From: Treponema sp.
GTDB taxonomy: Bacteria; Spirochaetota; Spirochaetia; Treponematales; Treponemataceae
Direction of reading: 5' to 3'
Assembly: GCA_012799545.1 (NCBI GenBank)
Contig: JAAZLA010000070.1
Location: 1 to 22,220 of the forward strand
Length of the DNA stretch: 22,220 nucleotides
Both the position numbers and the translations under genes were made by a program. Below the pieces are notes generated by a model. The model was not told where the DNA came from and did no database searches. It saw only the letters and a program-made list of their open reading frames with translations. Of the stretch, positions 1 through 7,438 are shown piece by piece; the first letter of the stretch is position 1; every line of letters starts with the position of its first letter.

Positions 1-735
1 GGTGAAAATTATCCACTTTTAATAAAACTCATCCAAGCGAATGAAAGGCTTTCTGTGCAAGTGCATCCTGATGATCGAGAACTTGCAGGGGAAAAAATAG
101 CTGGTAAAACAGAGGCTTGGTATGTTTTAGATGCCGATGAGGATGCCAGTATTATTTGTGGGCTTACAAGAGAGCTTTCAAAAGAAGCACTTTCGAGTAT
201 TTTCCATGCGGATTTTTCTAAGCCAGATGCAAAAGAAAATCTCGAATCTTTATTGCGCATTGTGCCGCTTTCCAAGGGAGACTTTGTGTTTATACCTGCG
301 GGAACAGTCCATGCAATTCAGGGCGGTTTGCGTTTGCTGGAAGTGCAGCAAGCGAGTGACGTAACCTATAGACTTTATGACTGGGGACGCGAGCGGGAAA
401 TGCACATAGATGAAGGTATCTCGGTTTTTAAGCCCATTCAGCCCAAGCCCGAATCCCCTTTTAGTGGCTCTTTTTCATGCCCCTATTTTAAGCTTGAGAA
501 AAAAACAATTTCAAGTACGAGCGAGATAAAACTGAGTTATGAAATTGATGCAAAAACGGGAGAAAGCTTCGTTGAAGAAAAAGAATTTGCAAGTATCTTT
601 GTTTTGGAAGGTGAGGGAAAACTTTTTTCAAACTCAGGAGAAAGTCTCGATGTAAAAAAAGAAGACTTTTTTGTTTTTTCGCTTAACGAAAAAATTGAAG
701 CCACAGGCTCTCTTGAACTTCTTATAATAAGTTAA
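1..735 (+). CDS. manA: Mannose-6-phosphate isomerase, type I (5' end outside window)
   Basis: Interconverts mannose 6-phosphate and fructose 6-phosphate in the cytoplasm, linking mannose use and GDP-mannose supply to glycolysis. The reading frame is open from base 1, so the N-terminus is missing; 244 codons remain. Visible family motifs are QVHPDD (window residues 20-25, with zinc ligands Gln and His), KTEAWYVL (Glu38 is the third ligand), IPAGTVHAIQGG (His104 is the fourth ligand) and VTYRLYDWGR, which holds the catalytic Arg (residue 124). The remaining C-terminal part is a typical cupin-like domain. All zinc ligands are intact, so the enzyme should be active. It ends in a strong terminator shared with the convergent gene. 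A GTG at 55 could be mistaken for a start, but homology to the family continues upstream of it (the PLLIK segment). Confidence 0.93.
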   Translation, partial: GENYPLLIKLIQANERLSVQVHPDDRELAGEKIAGKTEAWYVLDADEDASIICGLTRELSKEALSSIFHADFSKPDAKENLESLLRIVPLSKGDFVFIPAGTVHAIQGGLRLLEVQQASDVTYRLYDWGREREMHIDEGISVFKPIQPKPESPFSGSFSCPYFKLEKKTISSTSEIKLSYEIDAKTGESFVEEKEFASIFVLEGEGKLFSNSGESLDVKKEDFFVFSLNEKIEATGSLELLIIS

Positions 736-776
736 ACGTATAAAAAACCACAGACTGGAAGTATCTTTTAAAAACA

Positions 777-817
777 AAAAAAGCTGTCAAGCCCGGTGCG
801 GTTTAACAGCTTTTTTT
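777..817. terminator. Bidirectional Rho-independent terminator
   Basis: A-tract plus GCTGT (777-787) pairs with ACAGC plus T-tract (806-817), with an 18-base loop. It has T-runs on both strands and lies between the convergent manA and EF-G-like genes, so it can end both transcripts. Confidence 0.8.
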
Positions 818-837
818 ATGTACTACAAAAAATTCTT

Positions 838-2931
838 TTAATCTTCTCGTAGATAATCGCCCATGAATTCTTTTGCTTTTGCTATAACATCATCAGCAAT
901 TTTCCCGGAGATGGGGTCGTAGTGTGAAAAGCTTGTTTCAAAACTACCAGTACCACTCGTCATTGAGCGAAGGTCGATTGCATATTTTATAAGCTCAGCT
1001 TGTGGTGCTTGTGCCCGAATTTCTTCTATGCCGCCTCCCAAGGGACTTTGCCCGAGGATGCGTCCGCGTTTTGAAGAAAGGTCAGACATAATATCTCCAA
1101 GATATTTTGCTTCAACCCATACCGTGATGTTCATAATCGGTTCAAGTAAGATAGGTCCTGCAGAACGCGATGCTTCCCTAAAGGCATTTCGAGCAGCAAT
1201 TTTAAAAGCCATTTCACTGGAATCTACTGGGTGCTCTTTTCCGTCCAAAACAGTGGACCCTACATCGACGACAGGATAGCCTGCGAGAACACCGTTTTGC
1301 ATCGCTTCTTTTATACCTTTTTCAACACCGGGGATATAGTTTTTTGAAATAGCTCCACCAAATACCGCATTTGTAAAGCTATACTCATCACCGCGTGGAA
1401 GTGGTTCCACAGCGAGAACAACTCGCCCGTATTGACCATGTCCACCAGATTGTTTTTTATGTGTGTATTCTGCCTGTGCCTTTCTTTGAATTGTTTCGCG
1501 ATAGGCGACTCGTGGAACTGCGGTATCTATGGTAATTTTTGCGGTACTGCGTACCTTATCGAGAAGAATATTGATATGTAATTCGCCCATTCCAGAGAGC
1601 ACATTTTGTTTTGTTTCTGCATTGTATTGGAAGGAGAGCGTTCTATCTTCTTCTGAAAAGCGATTGAGCAATTCGTTCATCTTGTCTTCTTCTTTCTTTT
1701 CCTTTGCACTTACTGCCATAGAGAAGACAGGTTCTGGATGCCGCAGTTTTATCAATGGTTTGGCATTTTGCACTGAGCTGAGCGTGTCACTTGTTTTTGC
1801 ATTTGCCAATTTTGCCGCAATACCAATGTCCCCTGCAACAAGTTTTTTCACTTCAATGAGTTTTTTCCCTACACTCGTATAGAGCTTGCCTATTTTTTCC
1901 TTTCTGCCATCGGCAAGGTTAAATACTTCGCTGTCAGCATTGAGCGTGCCTGTTACTATTTTAAGATAAGAAAGTTTACCTGAAAACTGATCGCTTGAAG
2001 ATTTTACTACAAGTGCAGTGAGATTGCCTTCAGGAGAAATTTTTATTGTCGTAGCATCTTCATCCGCATCGCCTTTGAGCTTTTCTAGAGCATTTTCGGG
2101 AGAAGGTGCTATATCTGCGATAAAGTCGAGGAGGGAAACTAAGCCGGAGTTTTTTACAACGCTCCCTGCAAAAACAGGTACGATGCGGTTGTTTTCAAGG
2201 GCAATAGTTAAGCCGTGAATAATTTCTTCTTGTGTGAGCTCTCCTTCATCGATGAATTTTACAAAAAGGTCGTCATCGCCCTCGGCTGCAGCACCTGCTA
2301 AAATACCCCGTGCTTCTTCAAAGGCTGCCATATATTTTTCTGGGATATCGGCTTCTTTTTCTTTTTCGCCATCAGCAGGTACAAAAAAAGCCTTTCCTTT
2401 GATAACATCTATAACGCCCTCGTATGAGTCACCTTTTCCCATGGGAATGCTCACAGAACAGGGTTCGCATGAGAATTTTTCTCGTAAATCTTGCGGTATT
2501 GTTTCAGCAATGGAACGTTCTTCTTCTAAACGATTGATAAAGACAAGACGAGGTTTGTTTCTACGGTCTAAATCTCGCCAGAGTTTTATTGTTTCTATTT
2601 GTACGCCATTTCTTCCATCTAAAAGCATGAGTGCCATTTCACTGGAACGAAAAGCCGATATAACTTCACCAACAAAGTCAGAAGAACCCGGTGCATCCCA
2701 AAAATTGAGCTTTTTATCCTTCCATACGAGATGAGAAAGGGAAGCGTAAATCGAAATATGTCTTTCGATTTCTTCTGCCGTATAGTCACTGACTGTTTTT
2801 CCTGACTCTACGGATTCGGGCTTTGTTATTACTCCTGCAACATAGAGAAGTTGTTCGGTAAGCCGTGTTTTTCCGGCTTGTCCGTGACCTGCTATAGTAA
2901 CATTTTTTAGTTGTTTTGTAATAAAATCCAT
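838..2931 (-). CDS. Elongation factor G-like GTPase (EF-G2 type)
   Basis: A 697-residue translational GTPase with the full EF-G layout: G domain, domain II, and domains III-V. The domain IV motif HKKQSGGHGQYG is typical of the EF-G2 paralogues rather than the main FusA. G1 is GHGQAGKT (15-22). G3 is DAPGSSDF (79-86), where the usual DTPGHVDF catalytic His is Ser83. G4 is NRLE (133-136) instead of NKxD. These changes suggest altered GTP hydrolysis or nucleotide handling. EF-G2 proteins are known as paralogues that bind GTP and ribosomes but often do not replace EF-G in translocation, and a specialised role is likely here. The start is set by AAGGAG six bases upstream of the ATG (bases 2938-2943 on the complementary strand). 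It is a lone gene convergent with manA and is not in a str operon, which also argues against it being the primary EF-G. Confidence 0.9.
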   Translation of the reverse strand: MDFITKQLKNVTIAGHGQAGKTRLTEQLLYVAGVITKPESVESGKTVSDYTAEEIERHISIYASLSHLVWKDKKLNFWDAPGSSDFVGEVISAFRSSEMALMLLDGRNGVQIETIKLWRDLDRRNKPRLVFINRLEEERSIAETIPQDLREKFSCEPCSVSIPMGKGDSYEGVIDVIKGKAFFVPADGEKEKEADIPEKYMAAFEEARGILAGAAAEGDDDLFVKFIDEGELTQEEIIHGLTIALENNRIVPVFAGSVVKNSGLVSLLDFIADIAPSPENALEKLKGDADEDATTIKISPEGNLTALVVKSSSDQFSGKLSYLKIVTGTLNADSEVFNLADGRKEKIGKLYTSVGKKLIEVKKLVAGDIGIAAKLANAKTSDTLSSVQNAKPLIKLRHPEPVFSMAVSAKEKKEEDKMNELLNRFSEEDRTLSFQYNAETKQNVLSGMGELHINILLDKVRSTAKITIDTAVPRVAYRETIQRKAQAEYTHKKQSGGHGQYGRVVLAVEPLPRGDEYSFTNAVFGGAISKNYIPGVEKGIKEAMQNGVLAGYPVVDVGSTVLDGKEHPVDSSEMAFKIAARNAFREASRSAGPILLEPIMNITVWVEAKYLGDIMSDLSSKRGRILGQSPLGGGIEEIRAQAPQAELIKYAIDLRSMTSGTGSFETSFSHYDPISGKIADDVIAKAKEFMGDYLRED

Positions 2932-3122
2932 TCAAAGCTCCTTCGTGTTTTTTCTTTACATTTTTTATTTTTAATAGAAAAAAATCATGTAAAAGTATTA
3001 TCTAATGATAAAGTGTGCAATGCGGTATTGTCAAGGAAAAAAAATAGAAAAGTGATATTTTGAAAAGGCTAGAGGAAATCTGATAAAAAAGAATATAAAA
3101 GTCGCTAGAAAAAAAGGTTTTA

Positions 3123-3839
3123 CTAAAAAAAGATGAGCTGGAGACTTTTGTAGATAAAGCGTGCACCAAAGAAAATAAGTACAAAACTTAGGCAGATAAT
3201 AATAATTCGATACACAGAAGCTTTGAGGAATTGGCTTGTTTTTGCTATGAGAAGCGAGACAATGCTATACCAACTTATGTCGGCGAGAATATGCCCGAAG
3301 TAAAAAAGGCCGATGCCAAAGATTCCGAGAACGGTGTGCGCATCGACTAAGAGTTTTAGCCCAATCGCTGCCCACCAGACGAGGAAATAGGGGTTTGTAG
3401 CGCTTAATACAATACCTGCAAAAAAAAGGTTTCGCTTTTTTAAAAAAGCTGGTTCATTTTCTTCGTGGAAAGAGTGATTTTTTAGGACCTCTTTTTTTTC
3501 GCCTTTGATGAGAACTTCGTCCCCATCTTTTTTTACTTTTTCATCTCCTTTTTTATTTTGCAGGCTTTCTTTAAGTGAGGAAATACCCAAAAAGCAAAGG
3601 ATTCCGCCCCCGATTAGACCGATGCTTATACTTGCAAGCTTGCTTGTTAGAAATTGACCGAGACCCAAAAACAGAAAGATAACTAAGAAAAACTCCAAAA
3701 AAGCATGACCGAGGCTGATAATAAAGCCAGCTGATTTGCCTTCTTTGGCACTTTTTTCTATTGTATAGGTTAATAATGAGCCAGGCATCATGGCACCAGA
3801 ATAGCCGATAGCAAGCGAGTTAAAGAAAATAGCGAGCAT
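3123..3839 (-). CDS. LysE/RhtB-family exporter-like membrane protein
   Basis: A 238-residue protein with about six hydrophobic segments. The N-terminal segment contains a MMPGSLLTYTI stretch where LysE/RhtB proteins carry their conserved Pro-Gly motif. The central NPYFLVWWAAIG matches the family's second conserved Asn-Pro/Trp region. A charged cytoplasmic loop rich in Lys and Glu (about residues 92-130) sits between the two halves and is longer than usual. Family members export amino acids or other small solutes; the substrate cannot be told from sequence. The start has an AAAGGA-type ribosome site a few bases upstream. It is transcribed alone and divergent from the coiled-coil gene. Some LysE-like proteins in low-GC bacteria are annotated only as membrane proteins, so export is inferred from the family. 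Confidence 0.8.
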   Translation of the reverse strand: MLAIFFNSLAIGYSGAMMPGSLLTYTIEKSAKEGKSAGFIISLGHAFLEFFLVIFLFLGLGQFLTSKLASISIGLIGGGILCFLGISSLKESLQNKKGDEKVKKDGDEVLIKGEKKEVLKNHSFHEENEPAFLKKRNLFFAGIVLSATNPYFLVWWAAIGLKLLVDAHTVLGIFGIGLFYFGHILADISWYSIVSLLIAKTSQFLKASVYRIIIICLSFVLIFFGARFIYKSLQLIFF

Positions 3840-3926
3840 AGTACATCCTTTTTTATGGAAATTCGATAGCTTTTTTGTATAAAAAAAAGATTAGCAAAAA
3901 AAAACTAAAAGAACAAGACTAAGGTT

Positions 3927-3955
3927 TTGCTTTTATATTCAAAACATGCTAGTAT
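3927..3955 (+). promoter_or_regulatory. Sigma70-type promoter of the coiled-coil gene
   Basis: TTGCTT (3927-3932), 17-base spacer, TAGTAT (3950-3955). The predicted start of transcription at about 3962 lies downstream of the upstream in-frame ATG at 3946, so it supports the ATG at 3991 as the real start. Confidence 0.6.
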
Positions 3956-3990
3956 GTATATCTGTTAAAGTAAAATATATGAGGTTTTTT

Positions 3991-5148
3991 ATGGAAAATA
4001 GAGAAACAAAACGAGATATAGAAAAAGATACACAAAGATTGCTTGAAGAAAAAAAACTTCTTGCAAGAAAGACGGGGAAAATCCTGTATGAGCAAAATCA
4101 TAGCTTTGTGGGAGAAAAAGAAAGAGAGACTATTTTGCGCTTACTGGAAGATAAGGAGCACTTGGAAGATTTAACCGAAGAGCTTGCAAGCTTACAAGAG
4201 CGTTTTTTAAGTGAGATTGAAAGTCAAAAAATACTCGATGCTGAAATAAAAGAACTCTCGAAAGAGTGGTCTGATCTTTTAAAAGATTTTGGCAAGCTTC
4301 TTTTGGAAAACTATAGCCCTGTTTTTGCAGATTTTCTTGGTGAAAGTTTTGCCGAATATGAGACACAAAAAGCAGTCATAAAAAATATCGAAGAAAAAAT
4401 AGACACAGAGCGGGCTGAAATAGAAAAAATGGGTTTTTTCTCAAAAATATTAAACCAAGTAAAACTTTCTACGACTTCAGCAAATTTAACTGGGCAAGAA
4501 AGAAAACTGCAAAAACTCTATGTGGATGTAGGCCACCTCGGTGTACAGGCATCAGTTTTTACGAGAGAGGAGGCGAAGGATTTTGACCAGGAAATTCTCG
4601 ACGCACATACAAAAGCGCTTCAAAGACAGGAGAGCTTAAATGAAAAAAAAGTGCTTTTGGCAAATGCACAAAATGCAGAACAATTAATTGCACAAAATAT
4701 CGATGCGATTGGTCCCAAGGGCTCCTTCAATAAAAAAACAATTGCTTTGGAAAAGCAGGCTCTCGATATACAAATCGATATAGAAAATCAATATGCGATC
4801 ATCGGTGAAGCATTTATTGATGAAAAAATTGGGAATGAAGTAAAAAAGGCTGTTAAAAAAACTGATGACATGGATGATGGTTTATTTGCCCTTATAAAAG
4901 AAGCGGCAGAAATTCAAAAAACGATACGAAATAATGAGAAAAAAATCGCCTATATTGATTTGGAAGCAGAGATAGCAACAAAAGAAAGACAAAAAAAACA
5001 CATGCAACAAAATATTATTCAAAACAATGAAAGTATCGAGCGTTTAAAAGAGCAAAACGAAGGATTGTCAAATAAAATTACTGCGGCAGCTGATGAAATC
5101 GATAGACTGCTGCGCGATAAGGCAAATCTTGCTAAAGAAATCTCTTAA
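3991..5148 (+). CDS. Coiled-coil protein of unknown function
   Basis: A 385-residue, highly charged protein. It has no signal peptide, no membrane segment and no catalytic motif I recognise. Almost the whole length is predicted helix with heptad-like spacing of Leu, Ile and Ala between Glu/Lys-rich stretches (for example residues 10-70, 190-230 and 290-385). A less regular segment around residues 130-185 contains the hydrophobic MGFFSKIL and a Ser/Thr-rich patch, and could be a hinge or binding site. The start at 3991 is chosen because GAGG lies seven bases upstream and the promoter lies just before; an in-frame ATG at 3946 would precede the transcript. It is a single gene, divergent from the LysE-like gene. 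A structural, cytoskeletal or scaffold role is possible but is only an inference. Confidence 0.8.
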   Translation: MENRETKRDIEKDTQRLLEEKKLLARKTGKILYEQNHSFVGEKERETILRLLEDKEHLEDLTEELASLQERFLSEIESQKILDAEIKELSKEWSDLLKDFGKLLLENYSPVFADFLGESFAEYETQKAVIKNIEEKIDTERAEIEKMGFFSKILNQVKLSTTSANLTGQERKLQKLYVDVGHLGVQASVFTREEAKDFDQEILDAHTKALQRQESLNEKKVLLANAQNAEQLIAQNIDAIGPKGSFNKKTIALEKQALDIQIDIENQYAIIGEAFIDEKIGNEVKKAVKKTDDMDDGLFALIKEAAEIQKTIRNNEKKIAYIDLEAEIATKERQKKHMQQNIIQNNESIERLKEQNEGLSNKITAAADEIDRLLRDKANLAKEIS

Positions 5149-5263
5149 AAAATAAGTAAAAAAAAATACTCTTTTCTCTAAATTACTCTTTCATCGTATG
5201 CGTTTTGCTGTATTAGCTTGGTCATATTTTGGTGAACCGAGCTTCTTTTTTGAGTTTTACCTT

Positions 5264-5415
5264 TAAGGTGCGACAATGAATAGCTTTGCTGAAAAAATAA
5301 TTGAAGGAGAAAATAGAATGAGTTTTCTAAAAAATACAATGCGAATATTTTTATAGGGATGAATGGTTTTTTCGCTCTCCTTGTCGGTTTTGTTTTGACT
5401 AAGGTACGACAATGA
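5264..5415 (+). repeat. Pair of 16-base direct repeats, 136 bases apart
   Basis: TAAGGTGCGACAATGA at 5264-5279 recurs as TAAGGTACGACAATGA at 5400-5415, differing at one base. Each copy ends in an ATG. The pair may be the trace of an old local duplication or a recombination scar. Confidence 0.6.
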
Positions 5416-5510
5416 TGGCTGTGCCGGTATTTATTTTACTATGGAAATTTTTTCCTGTGAAAAATAAGAATGCAGTAGATATGCATAAAGATGAGGAGGA
5501 TATAAAATGA
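5318..5510 (+). pseudogene. Decayed small membrane-protein gene(s)
   Basis: An excellent ribosome site (GAAGGAG, eight bases before the ATG at 5318) opens a frame that stops at 5356 after MSFLKNTMRIFL. One base-shift later the sequence continues as a hydrophobic segment (NGFFALLVGFVLTK). After a second shift it continues from ATG 5412 as MAVPVFILLWKFFPVKNK, ending in an acidic tail at TGA 5510. A further ATG at 5507 overlaps that stop (ATGA) and has GAGGAGG before it, but its frame closes after nine codons. The pattern of strong start signals, translational-coupling overlap and hydrophobic pieces in shifted frames points to a small transporter-like gene followed by a second gene, both eroded. 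I do not recognise the family. Confidence 0.45.
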
Positions 5511-5553
5511 AGACCAAAACGTCCCGTTTTTGGTAGCTTATTTTCTGTATATC

Positions 5554-5582
5554 TTTCTAAGTTTTTAAATATATGTTATAAT
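5554..5582 (+). promoter_or_regulatory. parE promoter with -10 box abutting the start codon
   Basis: Perfect TATAAT at 5577-5582, preceded by TGT (an extended -10 element), with a weak -35 (TTTCTA, 5554-5559) 17 bases upstream. The parE ATG at 5591 begins only eight bases after the -10, where transcription would normally start, and there is no Shine-Dalgarno. Confidence 0.65.
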
Positions 5583-5590
5583 GGTTCATT

Positions 5591-7426
5591 ATGGGTGGAA
5601 CAAAAAGTACAAAAAAATCTCCTGCAGTCTATGATGAGTCAAAGATTAAGCATTTAAGCCCTTTGGAGCATATTCGTTTGCGAACGGGTATGTATATTGG
5701 GCGTTTGGGAGATGGCACAAATCAAAATGATGGTATTTACATACTCTTAAAAGAAGTTATCGACAATGCGATCGATGAGTTTATCATGGGAAATGGTAAG
5801 CAAATCGATGTGGAGCTAAAAGAAAACCGCGTCAAGGTGCGTGACTATGGGCGTGGAATACCGCTTGGGAAGCTCGTCGAATGTGTTTCGCAAATAAACA
5901 CTGGGGCAAAGTACGATGATGAGGTTTTTCAATTTTCTGTTGGTTTAAACGGCGTGGGAACAAAGGCGGTGAATGCGCTCTCCGAATATTTTCGCGTTGT
6001 ATCCATTCGAGATGGAAAGATGGCTGAAGCGACTTTTGAACGTGGAAAGCTTATAAAAGAAAAAAAAGGCTCTGTCAAAGCGCAGGTAAAAAATGGCACC
6101 TACGTTGAATTTATTCCTGATACAGAAGTCTTTGGCTCTTTTACTTTTAACGAAGAATTTATAGAAAAACGTCTGTGGAATTATGCCTATCTCAACGCTG
6201 GCTTAACGCTTAATTATAATGACCAAAAATTTATAAGCAATAATGGCTTGCTCGATTTATTAAAATCCGAAATAGAAGGCGAGAGTTTATATCCTCTTGG
6301 GTATTATAAGGGTGCGCAGTTGGAATTTTCTTTTACCCATTCCAACGCATATGGGGAGAATTATTTTTCATTTGTAAATGGACAATACACCTCCGATGGA
6401 GGAACGCATCTTTCTGCTTTTCGAGAAGGTTTTCTCAAAGGCGTAAATGAGTTTTATAGAAAAAATTATAAGAGTGAAGATATACGTGATGGTATGATTG
6501 CGGCGGTTGCGGTAAAAATTCAATCGCCTATTTTTGAAAGTCAAACAAAAAACAAGCTGGGCAATACTGAGGTACGCAGTTGGATTGTAAATGAAACAAA
6601 GTCTGCTGTCGATGATTTTTTACATAGAAATGCTGAAGTTGCAAAGGTCTTGGAGCAAAAAATTCTTGCGAATGAAAAACTTCGTACTGAGCTCAATACG
6701 GTAAAACGTGAAGCACAAGCTGCAGCAAAAAAGATTGCCTTAAAAATTCCCAAGTTAAAAGATTGTAAGTATCACTTGGAGGATGGGAAAAAAGGTGAGG
6801 GAACGATGATTTTTATTACTGAAGGAGATTCTGCAACGGGCTCCATCGTTTCCTCGCGCGACGTAATGAAGCAAGCAATTTTTAGCTTACGGGGAAAACC
6901 CGAAAATATGTTTGGCAAAAAGCGAACAGAAATTTATAAAAACGCAGAGCTCTACAATATTATGATGGCGCTCGGCATTGAAACAGACATAGAAGGCTTA
7001 CGCTATGAAAAAATAGTTATCGCAACCGATGCTGATAACGACGGTTTTCATATTCGAAATCTCATGCTCACTTTTTTCTTAGGGTATTTTGAAGAGCTCG
7101 TTACCTCGGGTCGTGTTTATATTTTGGAAACACCGCTCTTTCGCGTGCGAAATAAAAAAGAAACTTTGTATTGTTATTCGGAAGCTGAACGAGATGAAGC
7201 GCTTCAAAAACTTGGTTCTAGTGCCGAGGTAACTCGCTTTAAGGGGCTTGGTGAAATAAACCCTTCAGAGTTTGGGCAGTTCATAGGTGAAGATATGCGG
7301 CTCATACCCGTGGAAGTAAAAACCCTCAAAGATGTACCTAAGTTGCTTGAGTTTTACATGGGGAAAAATACTCCAAAGCGAAGAGATTTTATTGTAAAAA
7401 ATCTTTTAGCAGAAGTTGACGCATAA
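5591..7426 (+). CDS. parE: DNA topoisomerase IV subunit B
   Basis: ATPase subunit of the type IIA topoisomerase that unlinks daughter chromosomes, working with ParC as an A2B2 complex. It has 611 residues, the usual ParE size. The GHKL ATPase has EVIDNAIDE (55-63), the YGRGIP box (86-91) and the glycine-rich lid VGLNGVGTKA (117-126). The transducer has the QTKNKLG switch-lysine loop. The TOPRIM domain has EGDSA (411-415), with catalytic Glu411, and DADNDG (480-485), where the common Val is Asn483. The C-terminal FKGLGEINP motif is present. The TOPRIM and tail sequence (RNKKET, FYMGKNTP) recalls the Bacteroidetes-type ParE from memory. parC follows after 12 bases. The assignment over GyrB rests on the partner being ParC-like and adjacent. 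The ATG is the only sensible start, although it lacks a ribosome site. Confidence 0.93.
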   Translation: MGGTKSTKKSPAVYDESKIKHLSPLEHIRLRTGMYIGRLGDGTNQNDGIYILLKEVIDNAIDEFIMGNGKQIDVELKENRVKVRDYGRGIPLGKLVECVSQINTGAKYDDEVFQFSVGLNGVGTKAVNALSEYFRVVSIRDGKMAEATFERGKLIKEKKGSVKAQVKNGTYVEFIPDTEVFGSFTFNEEFIEKRLWNYAYLNAGLTLNYNDQKFISNNGLLDLLKSEIEGESLYPLGYYKGAQLEFSFTHSNAYGENYFSFVNGQYTSDGGTHLSAFREGFLKGVNEFYRKNYKSEDIRDGMIAAVAVKIQSPIFESQTKNKLGNTEVRSWIVNETKSAVDDFLHRNAEVAKVLEQKILANEKLRTELNTVKREAQAAAKKIALKIPKLKDCKYHLEDGKKGEGTMIFITEGDSATGSIVSSRDVMKQAIFSLRGKPENMFGKKRTEIYKNAELYNIMMALGIETDIEGLRYEKIVIATDADNDGFHIRNLMLTFFLGYFEELVTSGRVYILETPLFRVRNKKETLYCYSEAERDEALQKLGSSAEVTRFKGLGEINPSEFGQFIGEDMRLIPVEVKTLKDVPKLLEFYMGKNTPKRRDFIVKNLLAEVDA

Positions 7427-7438
7427 GGAAATAAAAAA

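Larger units (their letters stand above)
5149..5590. other. Gene-poor stretch with decayed coding sequence
   Basis: There is no intact gene in these 442 bases. The stretch holds broken short reading frames with good ribosome sites, a near-identical 16-base repeat pair (5264-5279 and 5400-5415), and, at its right end, the parE promoter. It reads as the eroded remains of one or two small membrane-protein genes, entered separately. Confidence 0.6.

Noticed and set aside
2234..2734. Long antisense frame inside the EF-G-like gene
   Set aside because: A Ser/Phe-rich shadow of the real gene with no ribosome site or recognisable domain.
3946..3990. Upstream start for the coiled-coil protein
   Set aside because: The ATG at 3946 overlaps the -10 box and lies before the predicted transcription start; ATG 3991 has a proper ribosome site.
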